The notes: generated by a model not told the origin, from the sequence alone. 64,000 nucleotides of DNA from Rhabditoides inermis (GCA_963966185.1 CAWZYM010000233.1:135103-199102); one strand, 5' to 3'; shown: positions 21,088 through 33,064, counted from the first letter of the stretch. Numbers and translations are program-made.

Positions 21088-23124
21088 TATATCAGTTTTC
21101 ACTCACTCAGATAGCTACTATCTTCACTATTCCTGCGAGTCTCGCAGTCATGGTTATGGTATTCTTCGTAGAGGCAAAAACTATAACAATAAGATGGCAT
21201 CTGCTATACAACAAGGTATCTCTGCCCTCCACTTCTCTGATTTTATATGACAGTCTAGTTTGCTTCGAACGTCTACGACCTGCAGCTACTCATTCTCAGT
21301 CCCATCTTCCTCCTGTCTATTCAAGGAGTCACTGTCAGAGGACTCTACACCGGATTCAAACCCGAACTCGCACCTGTGAGTCTCCCACACTTCTTTCCGT
21401 AACAACTTCTCAGCATATGTGGAAGTCAACAGTGTCTGGAGAAAAAGAAGCCCCCTCAAATCGAATACGAACAGTTCCAAACCGCAGCTGTACTAGTTAT
21501 GAATAAAGTCAACTCCTGAATAAACCATTCTTGATCGCTTGTTCAGATGGTGTGGTCGATGACGTCATCCTTCTCCGGCGCTACGCACGTGCAGCTCTTT
21601 CTCTTCAGGTTCATGGCGATTCTGCCCGAGAGTGAGGTTCTCTTTCTCTAGCCGTTAGAACACACGAAAGGAGGCGAGCATTGTCCAGACCACCCGTGTC
21701 AGCTGTTCGGCTTCCGGAATATGGCCCTCCTCCACTATGCCACTCTGTTCGCACCCATTCCGGTCGTCGCCTCACGTCGCCTCGTGTCAGTGGCATTGTG
21801 GAATAGCGAGAAGAAACTGGTGAGTCGAGTATGCGTGTGAACATCGTGGGAACACTCTGTGCAGCAACTCTCCCGCCTTCCGCAGTTCTCTCCACTCATC
21901 TCGGACCCTCGCACCGCCGTCTGGTCCTTCTCCACCCCCTGGCAGAGGACATGGCTCATCTATGACTACTCACTGGCTGCTGTCTATGTCGCGTGGGGCC
22001 TATCCTATGTAGCTGGTCAGCCTTCCATCTCTTCCACAAGAACACTTATTCCTTTCCAGCCTCGTTCTACTACCTGGAAGCACAGGTGGCCACAATGAGT
22101 CGCCGACAGCATCTGCAACATCGCAAGTTTATACTCATACTGCTCGTTCAGGTGAACATTGAAACATTGTAATTATAACTCGCAATCGCTCAACTCGACA
22201 TTACCGAGAACCAAGCACCACCATAAATGACCCATGCGTATTTGGTCTCGATTACTTGGAAAGATGTTAAAAACTGCGATAACTCAACTTTTAACTTTTT
22301 GTTGAAACTGCGATGAATCCTTTCAACATTTTGTTTGAAAGCGGAAGTATGCACGTGTACAATCTTCGATCTCCATGTTCATAATACAAATCTTTAGACG
22401 ACTCCTCCCATCCTCCTTCTAGCAGTGCCGACATTCTCTCTCAATCTCATGTTCCATCTACACATGAGAGAGCCCAGACACCAGGGTGAATATCAACAAG
22501 ATAAAATCACGTGACATGTGTTTTGAAATATAGAAACCTCTATTTATATTCTTCTTCTTTCGCCCGCGGCGTGCGGTCGGGTCCTCATTTCGCCCCACCG
22601 CCGCCGAATGTTCGATCATCGACAAGAATCCTTCCCGAGTAACCAGTGAGGCGGCGGGAAGTACCCTCATGTGGAAGCAGCTATGGCGCGAGGAGATACT
22701 AATTGACACGGAAGCAAAAGAAACCCCGGAGCTCTTCACGTTAAGAATGGTACTCTAATGGTCCAGAAATGATTATCGATCAAGTATCGTCTTCCCACCA
22801 CTAACCTCGTCAGCCTACCTGTCTTTCCCCGGCGTTAGCCTATTATGTATCTAGCATCTTAGGCATTACTGTATGCTTCATATCATTATGATTGTGTTGT
22901 CATATTCAGATATAACGATTCCGGATAAAAGATTGATTGATTGATTGATATATATATCGTACAATGATATTACAGTGATGTGCTATCTTCTGACCACTCT
23001 GTCTAGTTTGGAGGGAATAGCCTCGGATGCAGTGATGATCATGCTATACAGACCCTATCGCCACTTCTGTCTCTACTCACTGCTCCGAAGACCAAAACCT
23101 CTACAATCACAGGTGGGAGGGTAG
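20917..23124 (+). CDS. nematode serpentine chemoreceptor (Str/Srh-like), copy 2
   Basis: Tandem paralogue of the upstream receptor. Start MCILSIFSPNATTEKLLSEQ; then IPASLAVMVMVFFVEAKTIT, NVYDLQLLILSPIFLLSIQG, MVWSMTSSFSGATHVQLFLF, a exon with LLHYATLFAPIPVVASR, SPLISDPRTAVWSFSTPWQR, ASFYYLEAQVATMSRRQH, PPILLLAVPTFSLNLMFHLH, and a last exon with VMCYLLTTLSSLEGIASDAV and MLYRPYRHFCLYSLLRR. Loop lengths differ slightly (an extra ASRRLVS insert). The penultimate intron (about 22485-22977) holds what looks like the 3' end of a LINE. An upstream in-frame TTG at 20902 is not a start. Intact in all frames I could follow. Confidence 0.72.
22500..22962 (+). mobile_element. possible truncated LINE 3' end inside an intron
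   Basis: GC-rich sequence with a short open stretch containing LMWKQLWREEILIDTEAK followed by a stop, a ~200-bp tail, and a terminal gattgattgattgatt array (22933-22950). A short 3' tandem repeat is typical of several non-LTR retrotransposon clades. The composition differs from the flanking receptor introns. No reverse transcriptase motif is visible, so the assignment rests on the tail alone. Confidence 0.4.
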
Positions 23125-23572
23125 TGAGAGCAAGAGAATGAAGCATGTGAAGTGAGTGAGAGATAATCTCATTTCAGATCACCTTTGTTACAGCAGTGTC
23201 GACAGTCTCTGTGAGGGTTTCGCATCACTAAACAAACAATATACGATAAATGTTTTTTCTTGTCATTTACTCCGTTCCTGTCTTGTTTACCGGTGCGCGA
23301 TATCTCACTTCTCTGCGCTCTGCTCTCCATTCACTCTCTCATTCGCATCAATCGATTTTTTCAACCGCGATCAGCTGTTGGCGCTCGTAGCCCGCATTTA
23401 CGGTGCTGGTTGAAGTTTGGATTGCCACAAGACACATTTTTGGAGTTATCAGTGCTTATCACTCTGGCAATCCAGTGTTTCTGCTGTCTTCCCATGTTGT
23501 CTTGACTGTGTGCGCGTTGTATGTTGAAATATGATGTGTTGAATGTATGTATGTATATTGTGATTGATAGGC
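23125..23572. other. intergenic region between chemoreceptor copy 2 and FAAH
   Basis: 450 bp with no recognised gene. It ends in a gattgatag acceptor two bases before the FAAH ATG, consistent with a trans-splice site. Confidence 0.4.
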
Positions 23573-26001
23573 ATGGATATGGAGCGGTGTGTGTCCGTGG
23601 TTCGTGCGCACCCAGTGGCAGTGGCGGCCGCGGCTTCCGTCCTCCTACTACCACTCGTCATTCGAGGAGCACGCAAATACAGGGTCAGGGGAATAGTTTG
23701 ATCTGCCACACTCTCTTAGGTTTACGATAGGAGAATAGTTTGATTTTTCTTCACTCAAGAAGAGAGTAATTTCTCCTACCTTTCACTCTTGAAAAAAGAC
23801 TAGTAGAATAATCTCTTCAGAGGCGCTCGCATCTTCTGGCGAAGATCGCAGCTCGCAGGGCGGAGAGGGAGGAGAGTATCGAGTGGGCGAGGAGGGAGGC
23901 CGACAAGGTAGACGACACCACCAGACAGAGGGTCGGCGCCATGGACTTCGAGCAGCTGCAGGGTGAGGGAGAGAGAGAGATCGAGGGAGAGAGAGGGAGG
24001 GATGGAGGGAGAGAGAGAGGGGGGGGGCTACAGAGAGCGAGAGATAGGGCTAGAGAGAGCGAAAGATAGGGCTAGAGAGAGCGAGAGAGAGAGACAGAAG
24101 GAGAGAGAGAGAGATCATGCTTTCTTTGCAGCCGCTCTGCAGAAGGGCGAGTTGTGTTGTGTGGACGTGCTGCGCACCTACCTCCACAAGGCCCTCCTCG
24201 CCCACGAGAAGACCAACTGCATCACTCTCTTCATCAAGGTAGCCCTTTCTCACCATTCCTCTGTTTTCTCTTATAGTTTGCCCTCTTCTCATCACCCTGA
24301 CCCCTATTCTTTCAGGAGTGCGTCTCGTGGGCGGAGCAGCTGGACTCGCAGGCCGCCTCGCCCTCCTTCCACAAACCCGCCTTCTTCGGAATGCCCGTCT
24401 CCATCAAGGAGTGCGTGCCTGTGCGTTTATTACAGTTCGTTTCTTCCTCGATTGTTATAGAAACAAGTGAGTGTATCAACGTGTAGGTGCGGGGCTACGA
24501 CGCGACTCGCGGCTATGCGGGAGACATCGGAGCGCCGGCTGAGGGCGACTCCCTCATGATGCAACAACTCAAACACATCGGTACGTATGCTCATTACATT
24601 TCGAAAGAATGTAGATTTCCAGGCGCCGTCCCGTTCGTACAGACCAACGTGCCCCAGTCGCTGCTCTCCTACTCCTGCCAGAATCCCATCTACGGTAGGG
24701 GATTTGTGACAGCCAGGTATTCTCTTCCTTCTAGGCACCACATCCAACCCGTTCTCCTCTTCTCGCACGCCCGGAGGATCGAGCGGCGGAGAGAGCGCTA
24801 TTATCGGTGAGAAAGAGGAGAATCAGGAGAGAAAGAGAGGGAGAGAGAGAGAGAGAGATCCTCAGAGTGAGGTGAGAGTCACGGCAGCCGCCACAAGCGA
24901 GACCCTTTGAGGCGCGGGCGGTTCTCTGATCGGAATCGGCGGGGACGTGGGAGGCAGTGTGCGCATTCCCAGTCACTACACCGGCATCGTCGCCATCAAG
25001 GTGTCTCCCCCCCCGCTTCCCTCACCTCCCCATTCCAGCCGTGCGCCCTCCGCTTCTCGCACCGCGGCATCACAGGCAGCATCCCCGGCCGGCCGCTCAT
25101 CAACGCCAACGACGGACCCATGGCACAGTCCGTGCAGTCTATCGTCCAGCTGCTCAGGGAGGTATGGTAGATGGAAGTCTGTGGTGAGTGTGGATGTGTC
25201 AGCTGTGGCGCGACTCGTGGCTGCCGGCCCGCGACCCGTACATCCCTCCGGTGATGTGGGACGAGGAACAGTTCTCCGGGGAGAAGAAGCTCACCATCGG
25301 ATACTACACCTATGACGGCTGGTTCGAGGCGACGCCCGCCTGTCAGGTAGGGAGAGCGAGGGAGGGGGAGAGAGGTCTCTCCGTTGTAGCGTGCGGTTCT
25401 GGATGCGAAGGCTCTTCTGGAGGCGCGCGGCCACACTCTCGTCGAGTTCACCCCACCCCGAGTCACCGACGTGTTCCGGTCAGTGCTCACTATCCCAACA
25501 GTCCATTGATGAGAGGAAGGTAGAAGTGCAGAAGAGAGCTCTCCCCTTGCAGGCTCTTCATCGGCGCGGTGTGTGTCGACGGTGGCAGGTACCTGCTCGA
25601 CAAGATACACAACGTGCGTGTACTGTAGATGGGATAGACTAACACTCGTTCTCGCACAGGACATTGCGGAACCCACGTTCGCTCCTCTGTTCCGCATCTA
25701 CTCGCTGCCTCTGTGGCTGCAGAGGACACTCTCGCGAGTCATTCGACACATCTACCCACGCATGGCCAATGCAATGCACGCCATGCCCACAAACACAAGC
25801 GGTACTCTCTCTCTTCCCCCCCTTCTCTCTCTATCTCTCCATTTCTCCTCTCTCCTCTATCCCTCTCATTTGAATCCTTCGCAGAGCTGCGCGAGATCTA
25901 CGCGGCGATCGAGGAGTACCGACACGAATTCGTGCTGGCCATGCAGGCAAAGGGGTGCGATGCACTCATCTGCCCTGCCAATGTGGGTGCGAGGAGAGAG
26001 G

Positions 26002-26045
<44 letters not shown>

Positions 26046-26478
26046 AGAGAGAGAGGGAGGGAGAGAGAGAGGGAGAGAGAGAGAGATCTGCTTGCAGGCG
26101 ATGCCGGCTCCCCCGCACGACGTGCCCATCCGTCTGTTCGCCGCGTGCAGCTACACCGCCATCTTCAACCTGCTCGACTTCGGAGCCGGTCCGTCTCCCT
26201 CTTCCATCCTCCCTTCAACCGCACCTTGCAGGTGTTGTCCGCATCTCTCATGTCACCGAGGAGGACGAGGCTGCTCTCTCCGCCTACCCGGAGACCGATC
26301 CGTGGTACAAGGTCGCCAAGAACGCCACCAAGGTGGAGAAGAGTGGCAGCAGAGGTGGGAATGCAATGTGTTGCAGGGTTGTGTGGGTCTTCCGGTGGGA
26401 GTGCAGGTTGTGGGGGCGCCGTATCGGGAGGAGACTGTCCTGCGGGTCATGCAGGCCATCGAGAACGATCGCCAGTAG
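23573..26478 (+). CDS. fatty acid amide hydrolase (amidase signature family)
   Basis: Membrane serine hydrolase that breaks down N-acylethanolamines such as anandamide. Start MDMERCVSVV leads into a hydrophobic segment (VAVAAAASVLLLPLVI), the N-terminal membrane anchor typical of animal FAAH. The Ser-cisSer-Lys triad is present: Lys in FFGMPVSIKE, and the two serines in RTPGGSSGGESAIIG and GGDVGGSVRIPS. Other family blocks: VPFVQTNVPQSLLSYSCQNP, LRFSHRGITGSIPGRPLINA, KLTIGYYTYDGWFEATPACQ, IFNLLDFGAG and GCVGLPVGVQVVGAPYREET. About 15 exons with short introns, some filled with GA or GAG repeats. The length is close to rat FAAH. The ATG at 23573 is two bases after a gattgatag acceptor. Long antisense and alternative frames across the GA tracts are artefacts. 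Confidence 0.93.
25992..26092. repeat. GA-rich microsatellite in a FAAH intron
   Basis: Intron between ALICPAN and AMPAPPHD made almost wholly of gagaga and gaggga units up to the cttgcag acceptor. Confidence 0.9.
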
Positions 26479-26694
26479 ACGGAACAAGCAAACAGACACG
26501 TCAATCACCTATGAATCTTGGCCAATCTTTTTATCGAGATAAATCATTTTTTTCAAAGCGACATTCTTGCAATCTTTTCTTTCATTTAATGATTCCGAAT
26601 ATGTGTTTCCTATCGGAAGCATTCCCGGAATGTGATTTTCACGGAAATGAGCCGCGGAATCACAATTCGGGGATGGGAACGCCACTTTCGGGAG

Positions 26695-26702
26695 AATATA
26701 AA
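26695..26702 (+). promoter_or_regulatory. TATA box of the small secreted-peptide gene
   Basis: aatataaa about 30 bp before the ATG, in gggagaatataaacggctgg; well placed for a short 5' UTR. Confidence 0.6.
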
Positions 26703-26732
26703 CGGCTGGTGAGAAATCGACGACCTATCGCA

Positions 26733-26960
26733 ATGCGTGTTGCCGTCTACATTCTCGCTCTCGTTGCGGTTGGTTTCTCTTCCTCTTCCTCTTTCGCTTT
26801 CGCTTTCACAAGCTCATTGACTCTCCTGCAGGCTTCTCTGTCCGCCCCTGTCCCCCAGATAGCTGTGTCGCAGCCCCGCCAGGCTCTCCTCCTGCCTGGT
26901 TCCATGGGAGACAACCTGCCCCGTCTGTCACAGATCCACAGGGGACAGCATCCCAAGTGA
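26733..26960 (+). CDS. small secreted peptide precursor, unknown family
   Basis: Short gene following FAAH. If unspliced it encodes 75 residues. A better reading removes a 63-nt intron (gttggtttctcttcc to ctcctgcag), giving a signal peptide MRVAVYILALVAASLSA and a short mature region PVPQIAVSQPRQALLLPG continuing SMGDNLPRLSQIHRGQHPK. Single-Arg sites (QPR, LPR, IHR) could be cleavage points of a peptide precursor, but there is no repeated motif or amidation signal. A TATA box precedes the ATG and an aataaa-type site follows at about 26986. Function unknown; neuropeptide-like or antimicrobial roles are guesses. Confidence 0.55.
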   Translation: MRVAVYILALVAVGFSSSSSFAFAFTSSLTLLQASLSAPVPQIAVSQPRQALLLPGSMGDNLPRLSQIHRGQHPK

Positions 26961-27288
26961 ACACACATCCAACATGTCATATGTCAAATAAACAGTGCAC
27001 TCCTCTCTTGTGATCGACAAAAAAGTGAGCGCTAGATAGCCGGGTCCACTGATTAAATTTAAAGCGGAGAGTAATGGCTGTGACATTGCTCCAGAAGATG
27101 AAAATAGAATAATAGGAATAGTAAGGACCTGTAGAACTATGTGAACTGTAGAACTATCGGAGAACATAATGATTCTGACGAGATATGTTGAGAGTTCAAA
27201 CGGAATATAATTTATAATGAACCTACTCATAATATATGTACAATTCTAGCGAAACAATCAACAATTAACAATGACAAACCAACAATGC

Positions 27289-28398
27289 CTAGACGAGCAG
27301 TTTCCTCTTATCGTTCTCCTGATCCAGCACGTCGCGAGGATTGTGAGACCTGGACCAATCAATAAATCTATAATTGAACGGTAGATCAACGCACCTGTGC
27401 ACTCTGAGGAGTGCCTTCTTGACGTCATCGATATCGCCCTTTTTGGCACTCACTGCGAGAACCCGGTCAAAATGGAGAGGATAGGAGGGACGGAGGTCGG
27501 GCGACACCTCCTTCTGCCAACCAGCATGCGAGAGAAGATCGACGAGGGGAGCAGGGTCCTGAAGGAGAGCTCTCTTCCTCCCTCTGCCCTCTCTCCTCCG
27601 CTCCTCCGCAGTATCTCTCACTCTCTTTCTCTCTATCTTTCTCTCACTCTCTCGCACCTCCTGTGCAATGTCGATCTTGTTGATGAGAAGAACAGCGGGT
27701 TTCCTTGCGAGAGCGGGATCGAACTGTTCCAGCTCGCGGTTCAGCAGAGCCACTGATTCGAGGGCAGATCTAAAACACTATATCTATATATTAAAGTTGA
27801 ATTCCTTCGGAAACAGCGAATTCCATATTCGATAGTTTCGCTAACGTGATTTCACAGTTTGAAATGGAATTTCATACCAAACACGCACCTGTATGGCTCA
27901 TTGAGTTCGTTCTTGAGCTGAAATCCCCTGCAGTCGACAACGAGTAGCAGGATGGAGCAGTGCTGGACGTGTTTGAGGAACGAGTGGCCGCGGCCACGAT
28001 TCGCAGCAGCACCCTCGATCAGACCTCGAACACAATCAATACACAACACATCAAGCAATAACCCACCCGGTAGGTCGGCGATGGTGAGGGTGAAGTCAGA
28101 GTGTTCACGGTTGTCGGGGTTCCAGAAACCAACCTAAAAACACTCTTATAACAATTAATTAGACAGCAGCAAAACTTTTCCAAAGACTACCTGTGGTTTG
28201 ACAGTGGTGAATGGGTAGGCGGCGATTTTGACGGATTTCTTGGGTAGGAAGGCTTTGAGGAGAGTCGACTTTCCAGCGTTCGGGAAACCCACGAGACCGA
28301 TGTTCGGACGGAGCTTCAGATGCAATGCCATCGTGAACTCGTCGCCCTTCGATGGTCTGAGGACGGGGATTGATGAAGTGTGTGCGAGTGAAGAGAGA

Positions 28399-28444
<46 letters not shown>

Positions 28445-29021
28445 GAGAGAGAGACAGACAGAGGGAGAGATGTGAAGGACTCACTTGTACTGGTTGCGTG
28501 CGTTGCCGCCTTCTCCTCCGGACGCTATAAGGTATCTCTTGAAAGGCCGGCTCACCCTGGCGACCAGTCTGTTCTGCTCCTCATCCACCGCTTCCACACC
28601 TACAGGCACGTCGATGTACTGTAAAAGTACAGTAGTCGGGAAATAAGATTAAACCTACCGTATGCGGGGCGTCCTCGGCAACAAGTTTTATCTTCTGTGC
28701 ACCGGGTCCGTTAGCGGCTCGTATCCGCATCTGCCCGCCCAGATCCTTCCGGACGTCCGAAAACGCCATGTCCGGCTTGCCTACTAGGTAGACGTCCCCA
28801 CCGCGACCACCCACGCCGTTGTACCTGTACGGTAGAATCAAGCAAACATAAACTCAATATACACCGACGAAGTCTTAAACAACTTACCTGGAGATGCCGA
28901 CTCCGCCGCTGCCTGCTTTGACGCGAATGAGGTAGCGGTCCTCGTGCACAATGTTCAGATCGTTCTTCAGCACCTTCTGCAGCGACTTGGCCGAGTTGTA
29001 CAGCACCCGCGCTATTCGCAT
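27289..29021 (-). CDS. Obg-family GTPase, GTPBP10-like (mitochondrial ribosome assembly)
   Basis: Obg fold plus G domain. Reading right to left: [72 protein letters not shown] (glycine-rich Obg N-terminal domain); G1 [12 protein letters not shown]; switch [12 protein letters not shown]3 ADLPG followed by [19 protein letters not shown]4 [12 protein letters not shown]5 [11 protein letters not shown]-terminus [11 protein letters not shown]. All nucleotide-binding motifs are intact. The ATG at 29021 starts six bases after a gtccag acceptor. Short length without a C-terminal extension fits GTPBP10 rather than bacterial Obg. One intron contains a GA/CT microsatellite. It is divergently arranged with the FAM98 gene, sharing about 240 bp. 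Confidence 0.92.
28397..28453. repeat. GA microsatellite (CT on the coding strand) in the GTPase gene intron
   Basis: GA repeat next to an exon donor on the minus strand; the open frames over it are artefacts. Confidence 0.9.
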
Positions 29022-29260
29022 GATGTCCCTGGACGTAATGAATATATAATTTAATCATATTTGACAGTAATTAACGAACAAAACAAAAACAAATAAAATA
29101 AAATACGCCGAAAAATGTACCCGTGTTTGCTTGTGTATCTTGATATGACTCATACACACAAGCAGATAAGCCAGTTCTCACTACTATATTTTTGACGCTT
29201 CTGTTGTTGTTTTGTTTACAGTTTCTTGTGTTTACATTCAACTTTTTGACTTTTTCAGAT
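29022..29260. promoter_or_regulatory. bidirectional promoter region, GTPBP10-like / FAM98
   Basis: AT-rich 240 bp between two divergent housekeeping genes. It ends on the right with gactttttcag directly before FAM98's at-ATG, a trans-splice-type acceptor. Confidence 0.5.
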
Positions 29261-31236
29261 ATGGGTGATGAAATGGAAGTGGATCCGTCGTTTTCATGCG
29301 GCGAAATTCTGCAAAAACTAAGGTGAGTGAGTTGTTTTCATGAGTTTTTTTCGTCTGTCTCTTCCCTCGATCGCGAGAAGCTACCTCTTCTTTCCGCTCT
29401 CTTCCCTCTAACTCAATCTTGTTTACTAGACCACTTTGCTCTATCAAAGCATATATTTCATGTGACACTAGAACGTAGTACTCCTTTTCGTTCGTTTCGT
29501 GGCGACTTGCTTCTTGTCGAATGTCGAATGTCCGTTGTACTTCGTTCGGTCACAGTTTGACCCCTAATTGGTTTTATTGTTTGTGGAAACGATAACCGTC
29601 TCCTTCGTCCCTATCTTGCGTGCTTTAGTGTGTCCGAGTTGTGCTCGCTGGCTCCTCGCTACCGCAGTGTTGTGGAGGATGGCTTCGATCACCTCGACTT
29701 TCCTCGCCTCGTCGCCACACTCTGTAACGAGATCAAGGCGAGTACATTAGTGTTGTCTAATTATCGCAGTGGCATTCATGATAACATTAGTGTCATCCTA
29801 ATGGATGCGCATTCAGGTTCTATATGGTCTGGATGAGGGCGTCACTCTCCCCTCCGATAACTTTGACGTCAAGGCATTTCTCTTTGAGCTGAGCGCCTTT
29901 CTAGCCGAGATCGGTAAGCATGACGTGGTCTTGTATGTGTTTCACATGTGTGTATCCAGAATGTGCTTCGGACGGTCTGACGATGGGTCGTCTGGAGGGG
30001 AGGTTCGGTTCGGCGGGGCAGCGCGACCGCCTCGTCGCATACCTGCTCGATGAGTACCGTGCGGCCCGCATACACGCCCTCAACCAACTCAACAAGCCGT
30101 CGCAGGTAAGCTATTATCATGTGTATCACAGTCTTCTATTGTTTAGGTAGCGGACAAGCCGCTCACCAAGGAAATCATGTCCGCGCTCAACACCCTACAG
30201 GTCTGGAAGTTACTCTGGAGTTGACTAATAAGTGATATTTTCTAGATCCCGCGTCCTCCCGCTGGCGCTTCTATCGATCCTTTGGATCTGATCTCGAAAC
30301 TGGCCCAGGAGGCCGACAAGCGACTGCAGATGTGCACAGTCAGACCAGAACCGCTATTCAAGGTGTATTCAAATAACATTTAATATGTATTCGAATAATG
30401 ATGAACGTTGTTTAGGGCAGTACAATGGACGCTGTGCGTTGGCAGGCGGTAGAGAGTGCGGCTCGCGCGATGGCCGTCGACTGCCGCGCGAGGAATGTGC
30501 TGCTGCTCAAGAGGGTAGACGTCACTCTCAACTCGTTCCTGTGGTCGGAGAGGGTCAAGAAGAGGGAGGCTGACATCATGCAGCTCTTCACTCACAACCG
30601 GGAGAAGATGGCCAAGGTGGGTGGATGCGATGTGGCTGTGGATGGAATACGATGTGTAGATTGCTATCCCGGACACGGTTGCTCTGCTGTCGGCGACGGA
30701 TCAACTGCTTGTGGTGAGTGTCTCTATCGTAGTGGTGTACCCATGCATGTCACAGGTCGAGCCTGCTTCGAGTGCTGCTCGTCGCATGGCGGCTTGCCGT
30801 GTTCAGCCGAGTGCCCTCGCAGAGAAGCCCAAGGACAGGGGAGGACGCACCGACGAGATCGGAGCCGTGTATAGGGAGTCATTCGCACAACAGAACCGCG
30901 AGCGTGCGTTTTTAGAGTGTTTAAAAGCGTTGAAATCTCGTATTTAGGTGGACGTGGCGGGGGCGGTGGCGGTGGAAGGGGACGCGGTCGGGGAAGCGGC
31001 GGCGGCGGGTTCAACTCGCCCGCCAAGAACGTGTCTGCCGAAGCTGCGGTCAGTCGGATGATATGATGTGCGAGAATCGTGTGTTCCAGACTCGACAAGA
31101 GTACGAGGATCGTTCTGGAGGAGGAAGGGGCGGTGGCGAGAGGGGTCGTGGAGGAAGAGGAGGAGGGGGATGGAGGGGCGGAGACAGAGGAGGGCGAGGA
31201 GGAGGCAGGGGTGGATGGAGAAACAATAAGAACTGA
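29261..31236 (+). CDS. FAM98 family protein (tRNA ligase complex / arginine methylation partner)
   Basis: FAM98 proteins associate with the DDX1-RTCB tRNA-splicing ligase complex. N-terminal region MGDEMEVDPSFSCGEILQKL followed by LCSLAPRYRSVVEDGFDHLD and LPSDNFDVKAFLFELSAFLA; middle exons include RDRLVAYLLDEYRAARIHAL, IPRPPAGASIDPLDLISKLA and DCRARNVLLLKRVDVTLNSF. The C-terminus is the hallmark RGG/GRG tail (GRGGGGGGGRGRGRG, then further GGGRGG repeats), ending RNNKN. A tttttcag acceptor lies two bases before the ATG, suggesting trans-splicing. First gene of a four-gene same-strand run. Exon count at least nine; the Gly-rich tail spans two exons. Confidence 0.88.
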
Positions 31237-31495
31237 TTGGTGATGGTTCATATTCAATATGTCAATATTCGCTTGCTAATAACGGTCTTATATTGTTTCT
31301 GGTCATTTTGTTATTGTATAAAGAGTTTAGTTGTTGCAATTCGTTTTGTGCGTAATGGATTGAAGTGTTTGCAGCACTGCAATATCTCTTTTGCATGTTA
31401 TCAGTGTGCGATTGTGTGAATGCGAAATGGTGTGAGTGGGTGATGCTCTCGCCTACTCACACCACTTCTGGACGCCTGTCTATCTCACTCTCACC

Positions 31496-32681
31496 ATGTT
31501 TAGCGGCGCTCTCGTGGCGATGCGAGGCGCAGGGATGGCGCTTGTCCGCCGCGCGCCCTCCCTCCTCTCCGCCCACTCACGCCCCGCCCCCTCGATGAGG
31601 AGTGCGAGGAGCAGCACCACCGGCGCCTTCCGACAGCACATGGACGGAACCTGCATCACCATCGAGGACGACTATGATGCGAGGGAGGTGAGTGGAATCG
31701 ATGGATCACCAGATGTATCAAGGTGATGGTTTTGAATGAATGTATGAATGTTTCAGATTGCGACTCGCCTGCTTCCGTTGGAGAGGGAGTTGCTGAGAAA
31801 GGCGCTGGATGAGGTGGAGAAGCAGGTGGCTGGGAAGGCGGAGCCCATCTCCAGTGAACAGGTGGGATACAGGCAATGGGAGAAAAGAGAGGGGTGCTCG
31901 TGTTATCGATAGGCGTTGAAAGGAATGTATCCTTTTGAAAAGCAAATAGTTTAACATTTATCTTGCAGGCTCGTTCTCTGTTCGTGGTGAACTCGCTGCC
32001 GTTTGTGGGCTTTGGATTCCTCGACAACGCCATTATGATCATGGCCGGAGAACACATTGACCATGTGGGTGGCGAGTGTGTGTGAGAAAGGAGAGGAGAG
32101 GAGATGAGCATCCGAGTGTTCCAGCACATTGGCGTCATCTTGACACTGTCGACGATGGCTGCGGCCGCGATTGGAAACCTCATCTCAGACGTGGCCGGAG
32201 TCGGACTCGCACACTATGTGGAGGTGAGGAGAGGGAGGGAGGGGAGAGAGTTGTGGCTCTTTCAGATCCTGGTTCACAAGGCTGGCGTGAAACACCCCGT
32301 TCTCACCGCGGCGCAACTCGAGAGCCCCAAGGTGTGTATAATATTAGACGATTTGGCAATATTTTCAATTATGCACAGCAGCCTCCGGGATACGTAGATC
32401 ACATTCAAAATCAAATGTTTTTTCGGATTTCGGAATCGAGATCGAGACTGCAAACTACTTTACTTGTATGGGACGTATTCTGTTTGAGGCTCGCTGGACG
32501 ACGAACGCGGCGCGCGCTGCTGGTCTGTCGATCGGGTGCATAATCGGAATGTTCCCACTGCTATTTTTCGACTCAGACAAGGAAAAGGTGGTTTTTCTAT
32601 ATTTATATTATATTTTACATTATGTTTCAGGAAGAGGAGCAAACGGCGCGACTCGATGAAGAGGCCTCACTCATCAAGTGA
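31496..32681 (+). CDS. TMEM65 homologue (mitochondrial inner-membrane protein)
   Basis: TMEM65 is a mitochondrial inner-membrane protein linked to sodium/calcium exchange. The N-terminus (MFSGALVAMRGAGMALVRRA and an Arg/Ser-rich stretch without acids) looks like a mitochondrial presequence. Conserved core: RSLFVVNSLPFVGFGFLDNA, IMIMAGEHID, IGVILTLSTMAAAAIGNLIS, DVAGVGLAHYVE and AAGLSIGCIIGMFPLLFFDS, giving three membrane segments as in the family. The protein ends with an acidic tail EEEQTARLDEEASLIK. It lies 259 bp after FAM98 and 383 bp before the Sec10 gene on the same strand. The exon joining ESPK to the ARWTTNAARAAG block is the least certain part. Confidence 0.88.
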
Positions 32682-33064
32682 TGAACTGAAAGTACTTTAC
32701 AAATTTTACTCGAGATTTTACTAGATTTCTATTGTTTTGTCTAGTCTTCACGTTTGATCCATAATATTGCTCATCCGCCTTGCAACTACCGCCATAGCCT
32801 AATATCATTGTCCCGAGAGAGTATTCTAGGTGCCATTCGAACAGTGCTTCCGTGCCAAAAAAGAAATTTGCATTACCTGTACGCTAGACGTAGTTGATAT
32901 GTCTGTATCATATAATCTGCCTGCATTGATTTGTCCAAGAGGGATTTGTGTTTGCAATAAATGTATATAATGTGGATGTGGTTGATGGGTGCTGTTTTAT
33001 TGGTTTTAAGACCATGTGATATCTGATAAATGTGGATCAGCTGTTTTGATAGTGGAATTTGTAG
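32682..33064. other. spacer between TMEM65 and Sec10 genes
   Basis: AT-rich; contains an aataaa near 32956 and ends in a ttgtag acceptor immediately before the next ATG. No gene seen. Confidence 0.5.

Noticed and set aside
24996..25697. 233-residue antisense frame opposite FAAH exons
   Set aside because: Shadow of GC-rich coding sequence, with no motif or splice signal of its own.
25713..26960. 415-residue frame through the 3' half of FAAH
   Set aside because: It alternates with the true exon frames, crosses FAAH introns and GA microsatellite, and only its last 75 codons coincide with the separate small peptide gene.
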